NCBI RefSeq assembly: GCF_000005505.3
Contig: NC_016133.3
Coordinates: forward strand, 1,674,001 to 1,738,000
DNA: 64,000 nucleotides
Direction of reading: 5' to 3'
Source of the DNA: Brachypodium distachyon
Taxonomy: Eukaryota; Streptophyta; Magnoliopsida; Poales; Poaceae
Both the position numbers and the translations under genes were made by a program. This document shows positions 1 through 10,069 of the stretch, one piece after another. The notes under the pieces were generated by a model, which was given only the letters and a program-made list of their open reading frames with translations, was not told the DNA's origin and made no database searches. The stretch's first letter is position 1. The number at the start of each line of letters is the position of its first letter.

Positions 1-505
1 ATGTTGGTTCCGTAATGCTGGGTACTTCTACACACTAGTTACAAGTAGTTTCTCTAGCTGTTCCTCCACTTGTGTTCATCACTTGTGTGCCTAGCTAGCT
101 AGATTATGTGTGTTTGTGGCCTGAGAAGAAACTACATACGGAGCACCTACCGATCACAGCTACCAAACCAAGAAATCATTAATCCACGGTTGGGTTGAAT
201 GCCAAGATGGTGTAAGCGTCGCAGCACAATCACACCACATGTACGGCGAGCACTTGTCTCGGTTCCCCATTGCCTCCCAAGCCTAACTAGGTCTCGGTCG
301 AGAATGCCTGGCAAGATGAACAAACAAGTTAGTGAGGTCCTGGGCGGATGTGAGCTGTGCGGTCTTCGTAATTTAATTGTCATGTGTGCAAGGACAGAGC
401 AAGGAATCAACCATGCAAGAGAGACGAATTCGATCATGAAGGAACAAATCTTTTACTCAGAGGGAGTACAAAATATCTTTGTTTAAAGACATTTTATAAA
501 ATAAC
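1..505 (-). ncRNA. candidate PHAS-like transcript with a miR2118-type site, isolated from the main cluster
   Basis: Read on the minus strand, 285-263 is TAG followed by GCTTGGGAGGCAATGGGGAA, one G longer than the site at 41328-41349 in the main cluster. A TATATAAA box lies about 235 nt upstream on the same strand (520-527). No protein-coding ORF of note occurs here. The pairing of a TATA box with a downstream miR2118-type site matches the cluster at 38-59 kb, but this copy stands alone and its 3' end is outside the window. It could instead be a stray repeat fragment. Confidence 0.3.
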
Positions 506-1528
506 TAGATCTGATGAATTTTATATATGTAGCCAATTTAGGGACCTGGCATGGGGCCTTGGGAGCAAGCCGTCCACCGTTGATTTCTTGAGGGTAGAAC
601 ATACATTTTCCATTGAAAAATTAACATCGAAAAATACTCTTTGACTGTAAATTAACAATTCCTGATGGGCTTCAGCCCATTTGCTCTCTTGACGAATCAC
701 GTGACCCACTCTTTCTCCATGCTCATTGCCAAGGCTGCCGGACCCAGCCGCCGTTGAACTCGCCGGCAAGCCGCTCTCTTCGTCTTTGCCGTCGGCCCAT
801 CTGTCATGGAACTCTCCAGCAAGCGCCGTGAACTTGGCAATTAGGCCCGATCGATAATTACGATCTTATTTAGGATAGTATCGGCTCTTGTTTAGGACTT
901 GATTTATTGCTACCCATAATTAGGTATCCCAAGGAAAAATGTGTATCCACTTTTTCCCCGAACATGTGTCCAGTTTCCTTTACAGTGAAACAAGTTCATC
1001 CACCGGAAACGATCGGTGCTACAAACGATTAGTTCAGAACGACGGTGATGACCAGAGTGGGCGGCCGGGCTCTGATCCGCCTCCCGGAGCAGCTAGCGCG
1101 GCCAAGCTGCTCACGTGCGGGCACACCATGGTCGGCTCTCAGTTGGTTACAGAACGGCGGCGACGACTAGCGTGGGCGGCGACGGCCGGAAACATAGACC
1201 TAGCGGCGGCTGCGTGGGAACGGGAGAAGAAGAGGAAGATGAAGCAAAACGAGAAGCCGTGCTCTACAATGTGTTACGCTGCCTCTGAACTGTTAGATAT
1301 TCGCGAATAGACGGCTAGTATTCATTATAGGGTACCATAGAACAGCTCAGAAATTAAGCTGCCACTTACAGCTTACACAGGATAAGTTGTCACTGTGGAA
1401 CTAAAGTTGCCAGCAGAAAATGGCGTGACTGCCCCATGTACGTCTTCTTGATTGGACGATCAGCAGAACGTCCTCTCCTTATAAATCCCATAAAATTAAT
1501 TATGATGCTTAATCAATTGATTTATTAA
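506..1528. other. intergenic, no gene seen
   Basis: No recognisable coding region. A diverged direct duplication is visible: the stretch around 1035-1070 (AACGACGGTGATGACCAGAG then TGGGCGGC) recurs at 1150-1190. A 123-codon open frame over this GC-rich part has no family features and I do not treat it as a gene. 1360-1528 is probably the 3' UTR and downstream flank of the small heat-shock gene. Confidence 0.4.
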
Positions 1529-2113
1529 TTAGTTGGTGATGGGGATGATCCTGCCGAAGGCCTTCCGGCTGTCGTCTTTGGGGATGGTAACGGTGAGGAC
1601 GCCGTTGTCGAGGGTCGCGTGGACGCCGGCGCCGTCGGTGCTGGCGTTGGGCGGCAGCCGCACGGTGCGGGAGAACCTCTCGCCCCGCTCCACGCGGTGC
1701 CAGCGGTCGCCCTTCACGTCGACGGCGCGCGCCGCCCGCTGGCCGCTGATCCGGAGCAGCTTCTCCTCGCCGACCTCCACCTTGACGTCCTCCTTGCGCA
1801 GCCCCGGCACGTCCGCCATGAACACGTGCGCCGTCGCCGTCTCCTTCCAGTCCATGTTCGCCGGAGATGACGACATGCCGCCGCCGCCCAGGCAGCCTAG
1901 CACCGCCGCCAGCGAGAGGCCGCCGGCGTCCGTAAACACCGACGGCGGCTGTTCCAGGATGTCGATGCTCAGCGGCGGCTCCACGGCCTCCCCGCCGCCG
2001 CCGTTGGCCGTCGTTGTCTTCTGGCCTGGCTGCAGGTGCTGGTGCGGCGACGGCGGCGGCGGTGGAGGCGGCGGCTGCTTCCGGCCGAGCAGCATGCTGG
2101 AGATCATCGACAT
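1529..2113 (-). CDS. small heat-shock protein (HSP20/alpha-crystallin family)
   Basis: Small heat-shock proteins are ATP-independent holdases that bind unfolding proteins and pass them to HSP70/HSP40. This single-exon gene encodes 194 residues. The N-terminal arm (1-86) is disordered-looking, with a polyproline run at 14-21 and Gly-rich stretches. The alpha-crystallin domain spans about 88-180: it opens with MDWKETATAHVF and contains FSRTVRLP (147-154) and the family signature GVLTVTIPK (171-179). The tail IIPI (189-192) supplies the I-x-I motif that docks neighbouring dimers. No signal peptide, KDEL-like or peroxisomal tail is seen, so a cytosolic or nuclear site is inferred. The start is the first ATG downstream of a TATA box at 2182-2190. 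Subclass (I-VI) is not assigned; the DWKE opening resembles the class III and ER groups. Confidence 0.93.
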   Translation of the reverse strand: MSMISSMLLGRKQPPPPPPPPSPHQHLQPGQKTTTANGGGGEAVEPPLSIDILEQPPSVFTDAGGLSLAAVLGCLGGGGMSSSPANMDWKETATAHVFMADVPGLRKEDVKVEVGEEKLLRISGQRAARAVDVKGDRWHRVERGERFSRTVRLPPNASTDGAGVHATLDNGVLTVTIPKDDSRKAFGRIIPITN

Positions 2114-2181
2114 GCTAAGCTTGATTGACAGTTCTTGAGACTTAAGCTTAATTGGCTGGCAGCTAGAGCTGCTTGCCTTGG

Positions 2182-2190
2182 CTATTTATA
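2182..2190 (-). promoter_or_regulatory. TATA box of the small heat-shock gene
   Basis: The minus strand reads TATAAATAG, 69 bp upstream of the ATG at 2113. This leaves a 5' UTR of about 35-45 nt. Confidence 0.75.
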
Positions 2191-2261
2191 GACTCGGTGA
2201 TGCAAGGCACACGTAGCAGCTTAGCTATAGATGCCAATATGCCATGGGCATGGATTCGCTC

Positions 2262-2284
2262 TTCTAGGAGCTGCTGGTGGATTC
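2262..2284 (-). promoter_or_regulatory. degenerate heat-shock element upstream of the sHSP TATA box
   Basis: Plus-strand triplets at exact 5-bp spacing read TTC (2262), GGA (2267), TGC (2272), GTG (2277), TTC (2282). This follows the alternating TTCnnGAA pattern bound by heat-shock factors, with two perfect and three imperfect units. It lies about 75 bp upstream of the TATA box, a usual position. No perfect three-unit element was found nearby. Confidence 0.4.
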
Positions 2285-2376
2285 GTTATTCGATAGCTAC
2301 ACGCACCGAATCAATTAATCGAATAGCTTTCCTTCGAGAGAACAGAATAAAAACCTGCAGCATATCATCATTTTTG

Positions 2377-3158
2377 GTTTCCACTGGTGGCCGGTTTGGA
2401 GATATGTTTTATTTATTTTTTGAACTACGATCTAACTTCATTGATTCATTAAAAAAAGGTAGGGTTTTGTTGTATCTATATTTATAAGTTGTCTGATTTT
2501 TAGTTAGAGATACGTTGGTTTCTCAACCATTGAATATGGTTTGTGCTTTCAGATTCGGTGCGAACATGAAAAGAGAAAAGTGGAACGACGCCCAAATAAC
2601 CATTCAACAGTTTTGATAGGTCAACTGAGATCTAAGTCTTTTGCTTATAAAAATCAAACGACTTAGAGATATCCTCATCCAAAAATGAACGATAGATCGA
2701 TGCACTCAAAACGAACATAAACAACGACGATCCACCATGGAACTAGTAAAAGCTTCATCACGGTCCTTCGAAATCAACATCGATCTCTAGATCCATCTCA
2801 TCGTTCTATCTACGAATCTCATGTACATCACCGCTAGCCATGGCAAAAATCTCTCTTACGGTTTTGTGGCAAAACGACGAGAACACAGAGAATTTTCCTT
2901 GACAGGAGAGATCCTTGCCGCATCTTACCAAGTTCTCTCCAAATCTCTAGCTCTGCGAAGAAATTTGTGAGGTATTGCCAACTCCATGATGCCTCCTACT
3001 CCTATATTATTTCTTCGTAAGATGGGGCAAGGGTTTGTGAGGCAAGAACGGACCAACGAGTTGACTATTATTTCTGACTGACCGATCAAAAAGGTTAGAA
3101 GATCTAAATTTCAAACAGGTGCCATGCGACGCTCAAGGGCATGGTTTGCAGGTGAGCA

Positions 3159-3200
<42 letters not shown>

Positions 3201-3330
3201 ATGAGTTGAGGCCGGAAAGACAGGGAAAGAGAGAGAGAGAGAGGTGGGCTTTTAGAACATCGTGAAGGTGTGGAGGGACAAGATACTAGCTGACAGGGTC
3301 ATATGTGATTTCAGGAGTACGGTGGACGTA
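2377..3330 (+). repeat. three-copy intergenic repeat, copy A
   Basis: Copy A shares an ordered series of blocks with copies B and C: GGCCGGTTTGGAGAT, TACATCACCGCTAGCCATGG (2823), TCTTACCAAGTT, a miR2118-like segment (2983-3005, core GATGCCTCCTACTCC), CTCAAGGGCATGGTTTGC, and GAGGTGGGCTTTTAGAAC (3240). No long ORF is present. A (GT)n tract at 3162-3198 sits where copy C has a much shorter GT run. Confidence 0.75.
3162..3198. repeat. (GT)n microsatellite
   Basis: About 18 GT units inside repeat copy A, followed by a short (GA)n at 3230-3242. Copy C has only about seven GT units at the matching place (5105-5118), so the tract expanded after duplication. Confidence 0.9.
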
Positions 3331-4087
3331 CGAACTCTCTCATACATGAAGGGGGCGGTTATAAACAGCAGATTTCTTTTAGGGTAGGGTGGTCGTTTCT
3401 GAATATGATTAATTATTATTTTTGAAATTCTAAATCAGAATTAGAAAGTCGACCACGTAGTTTCTGAATTTGATTTTTTAATTTTTCATAATTTGAAATT
3501 GATAGGTTTTTAGATAATGTCGCAAACAAGTGTACACAACAAAATAATTTAAAATCAATTTAAAATGTAAAAACAAGTTTCAAGGAGTCTAAGGTTGAGT
3601 CGCCAACTTTAGGTGCAAAGGCACACACTTTTTTCTTTGTAGAAACACAATCCATTACATGCCACCGGCATCGTCCTCCATCTATATATTCCAGAAAAAG
3701 CGTCCATACGTATGCTCAGCTGGATTAAGTTTTATTGATATATAGTATCAAAAAATAATCAATGCTCTTAAAAAATGCTTTTGGATACGAGTTGTGATAC
3801 GCTTCTCACGAAGGCATATACCTCACTTTGAAGATTGGGCAGTGAAGAAGAGGGGTCAATCCTGTTGCTGGGCATGTCATAGATGCCCAATTAATTATAC
3901 CACTCGAGTGTTCATAAGCATAATTTTTTTATTCTCAAAAGAGGAAACTCTATTACAAAAATAATTCGGGGATGTTAACGCCAATACAAAAAGTTAACCG
4001 AAATATCGTAATTTTATTAAGGCATTTACAAAATTTGCATAACACACTACAACAATAGAGATCAATCTTTCCCAAGTATACTAAATA
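3331..4087. other. intergenic AT-rich sequence between repeat copies
   Basis: No coding region or RNA gene recognised. CACTACAACAATAG at about 4045 looks like a CACTA transposon terminus, but no partner end was seen. Confidence 0.4.
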
Positions 4088-4475
4088 TATTTATGTTGTT
4101 GGCGGATCCGTTGTCGATCCTCGTCCTTCTCTGGATCACATGCAAGTACATCACCGCTAGCCATGGCGAAGATCCCTCGTGTGTTTTAGTGGCAGAACAA
4201 AGGAAGGATACGCATGCTTAGCACGAGCGATCCTTGTTGCATCTTACCAAGTTATCTTGAAATATGTGGCTCTGTGAAAAAAATTTGTGAGACATTGCCA
4301 ATTTTCTGATGCCTCTTACTCCTATTTGGAGGCAAGACTGAAATTACATCCTGGTGTTATGAGGCTCAAGGGCATTGTTCCGGAGAAGTGGACACGAAAA
4401 AGAAAAAGAAAACGGAGATAGGTGGGCTTTTAGAACTGCGTGAAGGTGGAGGTACAACCTAGTTGAGAGGGTATT
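4088..4475 (+). repeat. three-copy intergenic repeat, copy B (short)
   Basis: This copy carries the core of the repeat: GTACATCACCGCTAGCCATGG (split: GTACATCACC then GCTAGCCATGG, 4144-4165), TCTTACCAAGTTATCT, the miR2118-like segment (about 4301-4324, core CTGATGCCTCTTACTCC), and GGTGGGCTTTTAGAAC. It lacks the 5' part present in copies A and C. Confidence 0.7.
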
Positions 4476-4505
4476 GAATGTCTGCACTCGAGGCGGGTGC
4501 ATCAT

Positions 4506-5235
4506 ATTGGTTTCCGTTGGCCGGTTTCGAGATGTGTCTTTTATATTAACGATCTGGTTTTATTGATTCATAAAAGATTAGGGATGTGGGATATTTTGCT
4601 AAGTTCAAGGATCGTAAGTCTACATTTTCAAAATATAGTGACTAAATTGAGAATGAAACCAAGTTCGATGACCGTGAGTGCATTTTACTCATGGATCAAT
4701 ACAATCGAAACGAACATAAGCGATGAAGATCCGAACTAGTAAAAGCTCCGTCATGGTACTTCCAAAATAAACATCTCTAGATCCATTTTTATGTTGTTGG
4801 CAGATACGTCATTTGTACTTGTTCTATCTGTAGATCTCATGTACATCACCGCTAGCCATGAAAAAGATTCCTCATACGGTCATGTGGTAAACCAACCGGA
4901 GAATGGACAATTTTCCGGGAGAAATCCTTGCCACATCTTACCAAGTTATCTCCAAATCTCTAGCTCTGTGAAGACATGTGGGAGGTATTGGCGTATTGCC
5001 AATTTCCTGATGCGTCTTACTCATATATGAAATTACATCTGTATTTCTAACGAGATCACTATTATTTCTGACGAGGCTCAAGGCATTGTTTGCCGGTGCA
5101 CGCTCGTGTGTGTGTGTGTTGGAGATGAGTTGAGGCTAGAAAAGTTGGACAGGGAAAAAAAAAGGAGAGAGAGAGGTGGGCTTTTAGAACAGCGTGAATG
5201 TGTGTAGGTTTTTTCAAGGATACTTAGAAAAAGAG
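4506..5235 (+). repeat. three-copy intergenic repeat, copy C
   Basis: Full-length relative of copy A. It has GGCCGGTTTCGAGATG, TGTACATCACCGCTAGCCATG (split at 20: GTACATCACCGCTAGCCATG), TCTTACCAAGTTATCTCC, the miR2118-like segment (about 5003-5026, TTCCTGATGCGTCTTACTC), GAGGCTCAAGGCATTGTTTG and GAGGTGGGCTTTTAGAACAG. A small local duplication (TATTGGCGTATTGCC, about 4987-5001) lies just before the miR2118-like segment. Confidence 0.75.
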
Positions 5236-5544
5236 AAACCATCGAACAAGAAAAAGGTGCCCTTTTTTTTTGCACAACAAAATATTGATAATAATTAGCA
5301 AAAGTTTAATAAATAAATACGGAGTAAGTAAGATTTTCGTTTCCTTGTTCTGGACTTATCAAACAAGAAGGGGAAGGGGAGAAGTTGCTTCCCCACATCA
5401 GTGAAGGAAACATATCCCCATCTCTCGCCGACGGACGAAGCCTGCCATTGACATTTGCGCCCGGCCGCCGTCGGATCGATCGCTCCCCCACTTCCTCCCC
5501 CCACCGCTCGCCCTCCTCCGACGAATCCCCCCCAGGCCCCAGCG

Positions 5545-8222
5545 ATGGGTCTCTTCCGCCGGATCGCCGGCATGCTCGGCATGTCCAGGGACGACGCCGA
5601 CCACCACGACGCCGTCGCCGCCGCCGCCGGCACCGGCGGAGGCGACGTCCCACATGATAAAGTCGCCGCTGCCGCGGCCGCCGCGGCCGCCGCCGGCCAC
5701 CAGACGAGGCGCGGGTTCAGCGTCCAGGTGCCCGTCCCCGTCGACCGGCCGGCGGCCGGGCCCGTTCTGATGCCCTGCGCCCCGGGAGACGGTGGCGTGC
5801 AGGTAATCGGATCGCTTCCCACTCTGTACGCCGTGATATGTGTGCTGCGGCAGTAGTAGTTGTACCGCTGTTCCGTCTAGGTCTGGTACTATCCACAAGC
5901 GAGCAAGAGATCTTGGAAGAGCTCTTACTTTTTATTTTGTTTTCCTACTGTTTTACTTGTTCAAATTTGTGATCTTGGTGCGATTGCTCGCTGAATTGGG
6001 ATGTGGAGTTCGAACAGTAGTTCAGCTGTTGGGAATTTTCGGCTCCGAGGATATTGTCTGTCCCAGTGTCACATACACTGCAATTAGATGGTGTTGTCTT
6101 GACTGAATCTATTCTTGGCCGTGCCAAGTTCGTACTTCTCAGCTTCATCCCGTCGCTTGACGTGCTTAAGCAAAATTTAGGTTTTAGGGTGTTTGCTGTT
6201 CTTCTTTGTTATGATTATCTTGGGTAACACTGAGTTAGTTGGTTTAGCACATCGATGCTGTTTGTAACAGCAATAGTGGGAAGCTGCAATGAAGTTGGAA
6301 AGAATGTTATACAAGTTGCTAGTAGGAGGACATGAGCTGCTACCATATATCGGTGAACTCTGTACCTAACAGTTAAGGATGGTGGGACAGGAGCTTACCT
6401 AAACAATAAGCAATGTGGATCACCTGTGTTAAAACTTACGTCATTAATTTAGGTCCATGTAGTGTGTCCGATAGATGATGCATGGGTTTTATACCAAGTT
6501 TTTGTCATTAGAAGCCAGTATATTGTGCGATCAATGGGATGCATGATGAGGTAGTGATTCAAGATTACCAGCTCGGGTGCTATTTTAAACAAAAAGCTCA
6601 CTTGGTGGTGCCTGTTAGTGGTTTAGGTGTCTTTTTGTGCCTGTAGCGTAGGTATTATGCTGTTGTTACTCCACGGGTATATCTTTGATATGGCAACAAC
6701 CAGATGGAGTTATTAAGTCGTGATGAGTCTACCCGTTTTTGTTTTAATATTGGATGATGCTAGTTTACTGAGCACGCCTAAACTACTTTACGGTTTGCTG
6801 CAATTATTGTCTAGTTGATCCAAAAGATTAATTTTGGTACACATCATGTTGTCTGGAAAGGCTCCTAGCATGATTGTTAGTGATGTTGTACAAGGAATCA
6901 CGAGATAGGTCTGCAACTTATAATTCCTTATGCAAATAGAGAGTTTTGCTCCACTTCTAACAAGGGGGTGTTTTGTTGCTGCAAATATAAGAGTATTGTT
7001 TTTATAGTATGCAAGTTATTTCATAATAATCTATCGGTTTGGATAGTGGATACGAGTTAATGTTACCCGCTGGACAATGAATTTTAAGACCTGGCAGTAG
7101 GCCTGGATAGTGCATTCTTGTTGTAGCAGAGTCTACATAAACGCATATTGTACTAAATTTCCCAAACCCATTACAGTCAGTAATTGCGAACTTCTCTAAA
7201 GTTTGATGCAGAGTAAAATTTATGGACTTGGGATACTGATAAGGTCTAAAAATATGAGTTCTGACCACACATCATATGTTCATTTGAGTGAATCATTTAT
7301 ATTGCAAGTGTAAAGGTGATTTTGGTTTATTAATTTGATATCTGGCCAGGTCAGACATTAGACCAAGGGCTTTAGTTTTTTTTCTTTCTAATCTACCTTA
7401 TTTTGCGAGTTACGTAAAACATTTGGTGTATTGATCATCAAGAGTTTAATGATAATTACTCGGAGATTGATGATCACCAAATATTTTATATGCAACCTGA
7501 TTGCAACCATTACCTTCCACGCATACATGTGGTACACAGTTCACACTATGGTTGCTGTTGCAGGACATCAGATTAGCTCTTTCTTTTGTGTAGAGGGATC
7601 TTAAAATAATTGCGCATGGACTATTTTTGTGTGTTATACCATCCTAGAGTTTTATACGTTTGTTTGCCTTGCAAATATGGTGATATTTACAATCAAATGA
7701 TGATCACATCAGCATTTTTTTTTTGTAGTGGTACAATATGGAATGCCATTTTTTTATTCCGTTGACTGGCAATTTAGCATTCCCAGATCTTGCAGCAATG
7801 CAGAACGGTTTGCTACCCATCAATTGTTCTTTTTATTGGATGGTTATGCTCTCAACACGTTAAAGTCTTCTGTATTTCGAATAAAATGTGTCATCCCTTC
7901 AATGTTGGCAACTGCCTGGGATTTTGCATTTCCATTCCTGCAGTTTGAATACAAATTTATGCTCATCCTGTATTTCTTCGATCAGGGTTTTCGGTGGTAT
8001 ACAAGGAGGCTGCGGATCGACGAAGATGGTGATGTCGCTGATGAGTTCTTGGAGGAGGTTCTCCCAGAAAGCTTGATAAATAATGACGCAAATCCAGTTG
8101 GAAGGTTTCAAGTGAAATACAACACGAGACCTACTGCTCTAGCAATGAGAAAGCAGACAATCGCCATTGATGGTGACATCCGTCATAGCCTGGAGTACCA
8201 AGGGCAGCTTCAATGGGTGTGA
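5545..8222 (+). CDS. conserved plant protein of unknown function (two exons)
   Basis: Two exons, 5545-5802 and 7986-8222, joined in phase 0, encode 164 residues. The donor is CAG|GTAATC and the acceptor GATCAG|GG. The first exon is GC-rich. It begins MGLFRRIAGMLG, then has Ala/Gly-rich linkers (about 27-50), and ends with PVLMPCAPGDGGVQ. The second exon is acidic then basic (GFRWYTRRLRIDEDGD) and ends EYQGQLQWV. I recall plant-only proteins of this length with the same ordered parts (a GDGGVQ-x-x-WY joint and a terminal YQG-x-L-x-WV), none with a known role. No membrane segment, signal peptide or catalytic motif is visible. The intron is 2.18 kb and fills most of the locus. The 5' UTR is GC-rich and probably begins near 5380-5450; the 3' UTR extends toward about 8600. 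Confidence 0.85.
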
Positions 8223-8599
8223 AGTGTGTAATGTGAGCCTGAGTTTTAGTGCCTGTCGGATGTTGCCTCGAGAACTAACGAACACTCCCTGTCGGCCCCC
8301 AAGGAGTAAAGGAGTTTGATCTGGCGCCCCTCTTACTGGAGCCTCTCAGGAGTGGATCTGGAGTTCATGGCTAGTGCACCGATTCTCAGTCCAGTGTGTG
8401 TGTGGGATCATGCGTTTCTCATGGTTGATCATATCCCTTGTATCACTAGTAGTAGCTGTACATTATGGAAAAGAGTGACAGAAGCAAAACAAGCTGTTGC
8501 TAGAATTATTGAAGGGGGATATGTACCTGCAAGTAGAGCCACTAAACCCTTGAAGTGACAGACTGGGTTTCTGTGTCAGGGCTCCTTTTTTTTAACCTT

Positions 8600-9340
8600 T
8601 GTGTTCTACTGATTTCCAAAATTTACCCATGCCTGTTACTCAGAAATTACCCATGCCTGTTGCTCTTTTCTTTGCCACCTAGCTAGGCTGTGTTTGGCAT
8701 ATAGATGGATTATGATAATTCAATTTGCATAAACAATTTTCTGCCTATTTTAGTGTTTGGCCAACTAGTTTCTTTTTCTTCTATTTTCGTTCTTATTTCC
8801 ACGGCGGACTATGAAAACATGAGTCACATTTCCGGTCGGAGCCAGCGACATTTGTCAAGTGTTTGTTGATAGCCACGTGTTGCATCGAATAAGGCGAGTT
8901 AAAAGCTTTTGATTTCCTTCTGAAAAGCGACATTCATTTTGCAAGATTTCTTTTAGTAGAAAATTAATACCATCTATTTTTCCCTGGCCATAAAAAAATG
9001 TATATATTCATCAACAAGACATGGCCTCAAAAGGTTGACTTTTTTCTTCTTCTTGGTGACAACTCAAAAGAAAGAATTGATTTTGTATGGGCAAAAAGGA
9101 AAAGGAAAGAATTAATTTAGTCAAGAAGATATGGCCAGCATGGCGCCGGCGGTTGTTGCAGCCGCAGCATCCAAGTGGGCTATCTTCACGCGATCTCATC
9201 TCATCTGCAAATCCATCCGCTGCCCCTGGACCAGGCCCATCCACCCCCCTTCGCCTAGACCACGGGCCCCCACATCCCCAAGCCCGGTCCACCGTGAACC
9301 CGGTCCACGCCAAACGCCCTCCCCATCTCTTCTTCCTTCC
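8600..9340. other. intergenic spacer between the unknown gene and the bZIP gene
   Basis: No coding region seen. The tail of the upstream 3' UTR gives way to AT-rich sequence, and from about 9130 the sequence becomes the GC- and CT-rich promoter or leader of the bZIP gene. The long overlapping ORFs at 9087-9973 on both strands reflect CT-rich low complexity. Confidence 0.4.
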
Positions 9341-9349
9341 TCGATCGAT

Positions 9350-10069
9350 TCCTCATTCCTCCCTCCCTCCAAATCCTCCTCGACCTCCGCCACCACCACC
9401 ACCCTCCTTCCTTCCTCCTCCTCCGCCGCCGCCGCCGCCCTCGTATCCGCCGCATTTTCCCGCTTCGGCGAGGACCGTTCGGCTGCTTCTTCTCTGCGCT
9501 GCTTGTTCGACCGCGGCGCCCTCTCTCTGGCGGGGCTCTGCCGCTCCGCTCGTGTCCCGAGCCAGACTGCGGTGAGGCTTACTACTAATCTGGACCGCTC
9601 CGATGGGTTTACGCGGGTGTCTCGCTTGCATTGGGTGGAAGAAAACTGTGGCTTTTCCCGATTTTCTGGGGTTTGGGGAGTCCTGGTGCCTGCCAAATCG
9701 TTGCATGGATGTGGTTCTCTGTTCAAATCCACTAGGGTTATTAGAATTCGTCTAAATTATAGTCGGTGTGAATTCTTATGGTGGCGCATAATGCGTCCGG
9801 TGTTACTGAAATTAAGTGGGAAGTTTTTCTCCCCCCTGTTCTTTTTGCTGATACTGCTCGATTGGACACCAGGGGATCAAACGAGTGGGGTCTTTTTTAC
9901 CTTGCAGAATTTTGAGACGTTCTGTTTGTATTATGAACATGTTTTTTTTTTTTACTTTTTGTTGCAGCAGTAGGTATTTCCTCTGTCCGGAGCTACTGGT
10001 GTCCTGTTGGTGGTTGCAATGGAGTGATTGGACGAGTTGGTCGTCCAGAAAGCTTTGTTGGTGAATCCA
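9350..10069 (+). promoter_or_regulatory. 5' leader of the bZIP gene, with a leader intron and a two-codon uORF
   Basis: A CT-rich leader exon probably ends at 9571 (CTGCG|GTGAGG), with the next exon starting at 9968 (GTTGCAG|CAG), so an intron of about 396 bp would lie in the 5' UTR. In the second leader exon an ATG-GAG-TGA minimal uORF occurs at 10019-10027, 42 nt before the main ATG. The exon limits are inferred from splice signals alone. Confidence 0.5.

Noticed and set aside
939..1310. 123-codon frame starting MCIHFFPEH.
   Set aside because: No family motif, no splice context, and it overlaps a degenerate direct repeat.
3162..3198. (GT)n as a Z-DNA or regulatory element.
   Set aside because: Simple microsatellite expansion inside a repeat; nothing links it to a gene.
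9087..9973. Long overlapping frames on both strands in the CT-rich leader of the bZIP gene.
   Set aside because: They are low-complexity Pro/Ser/Arg frames with no family motif, and a leader intron with good splice sites crosses them.
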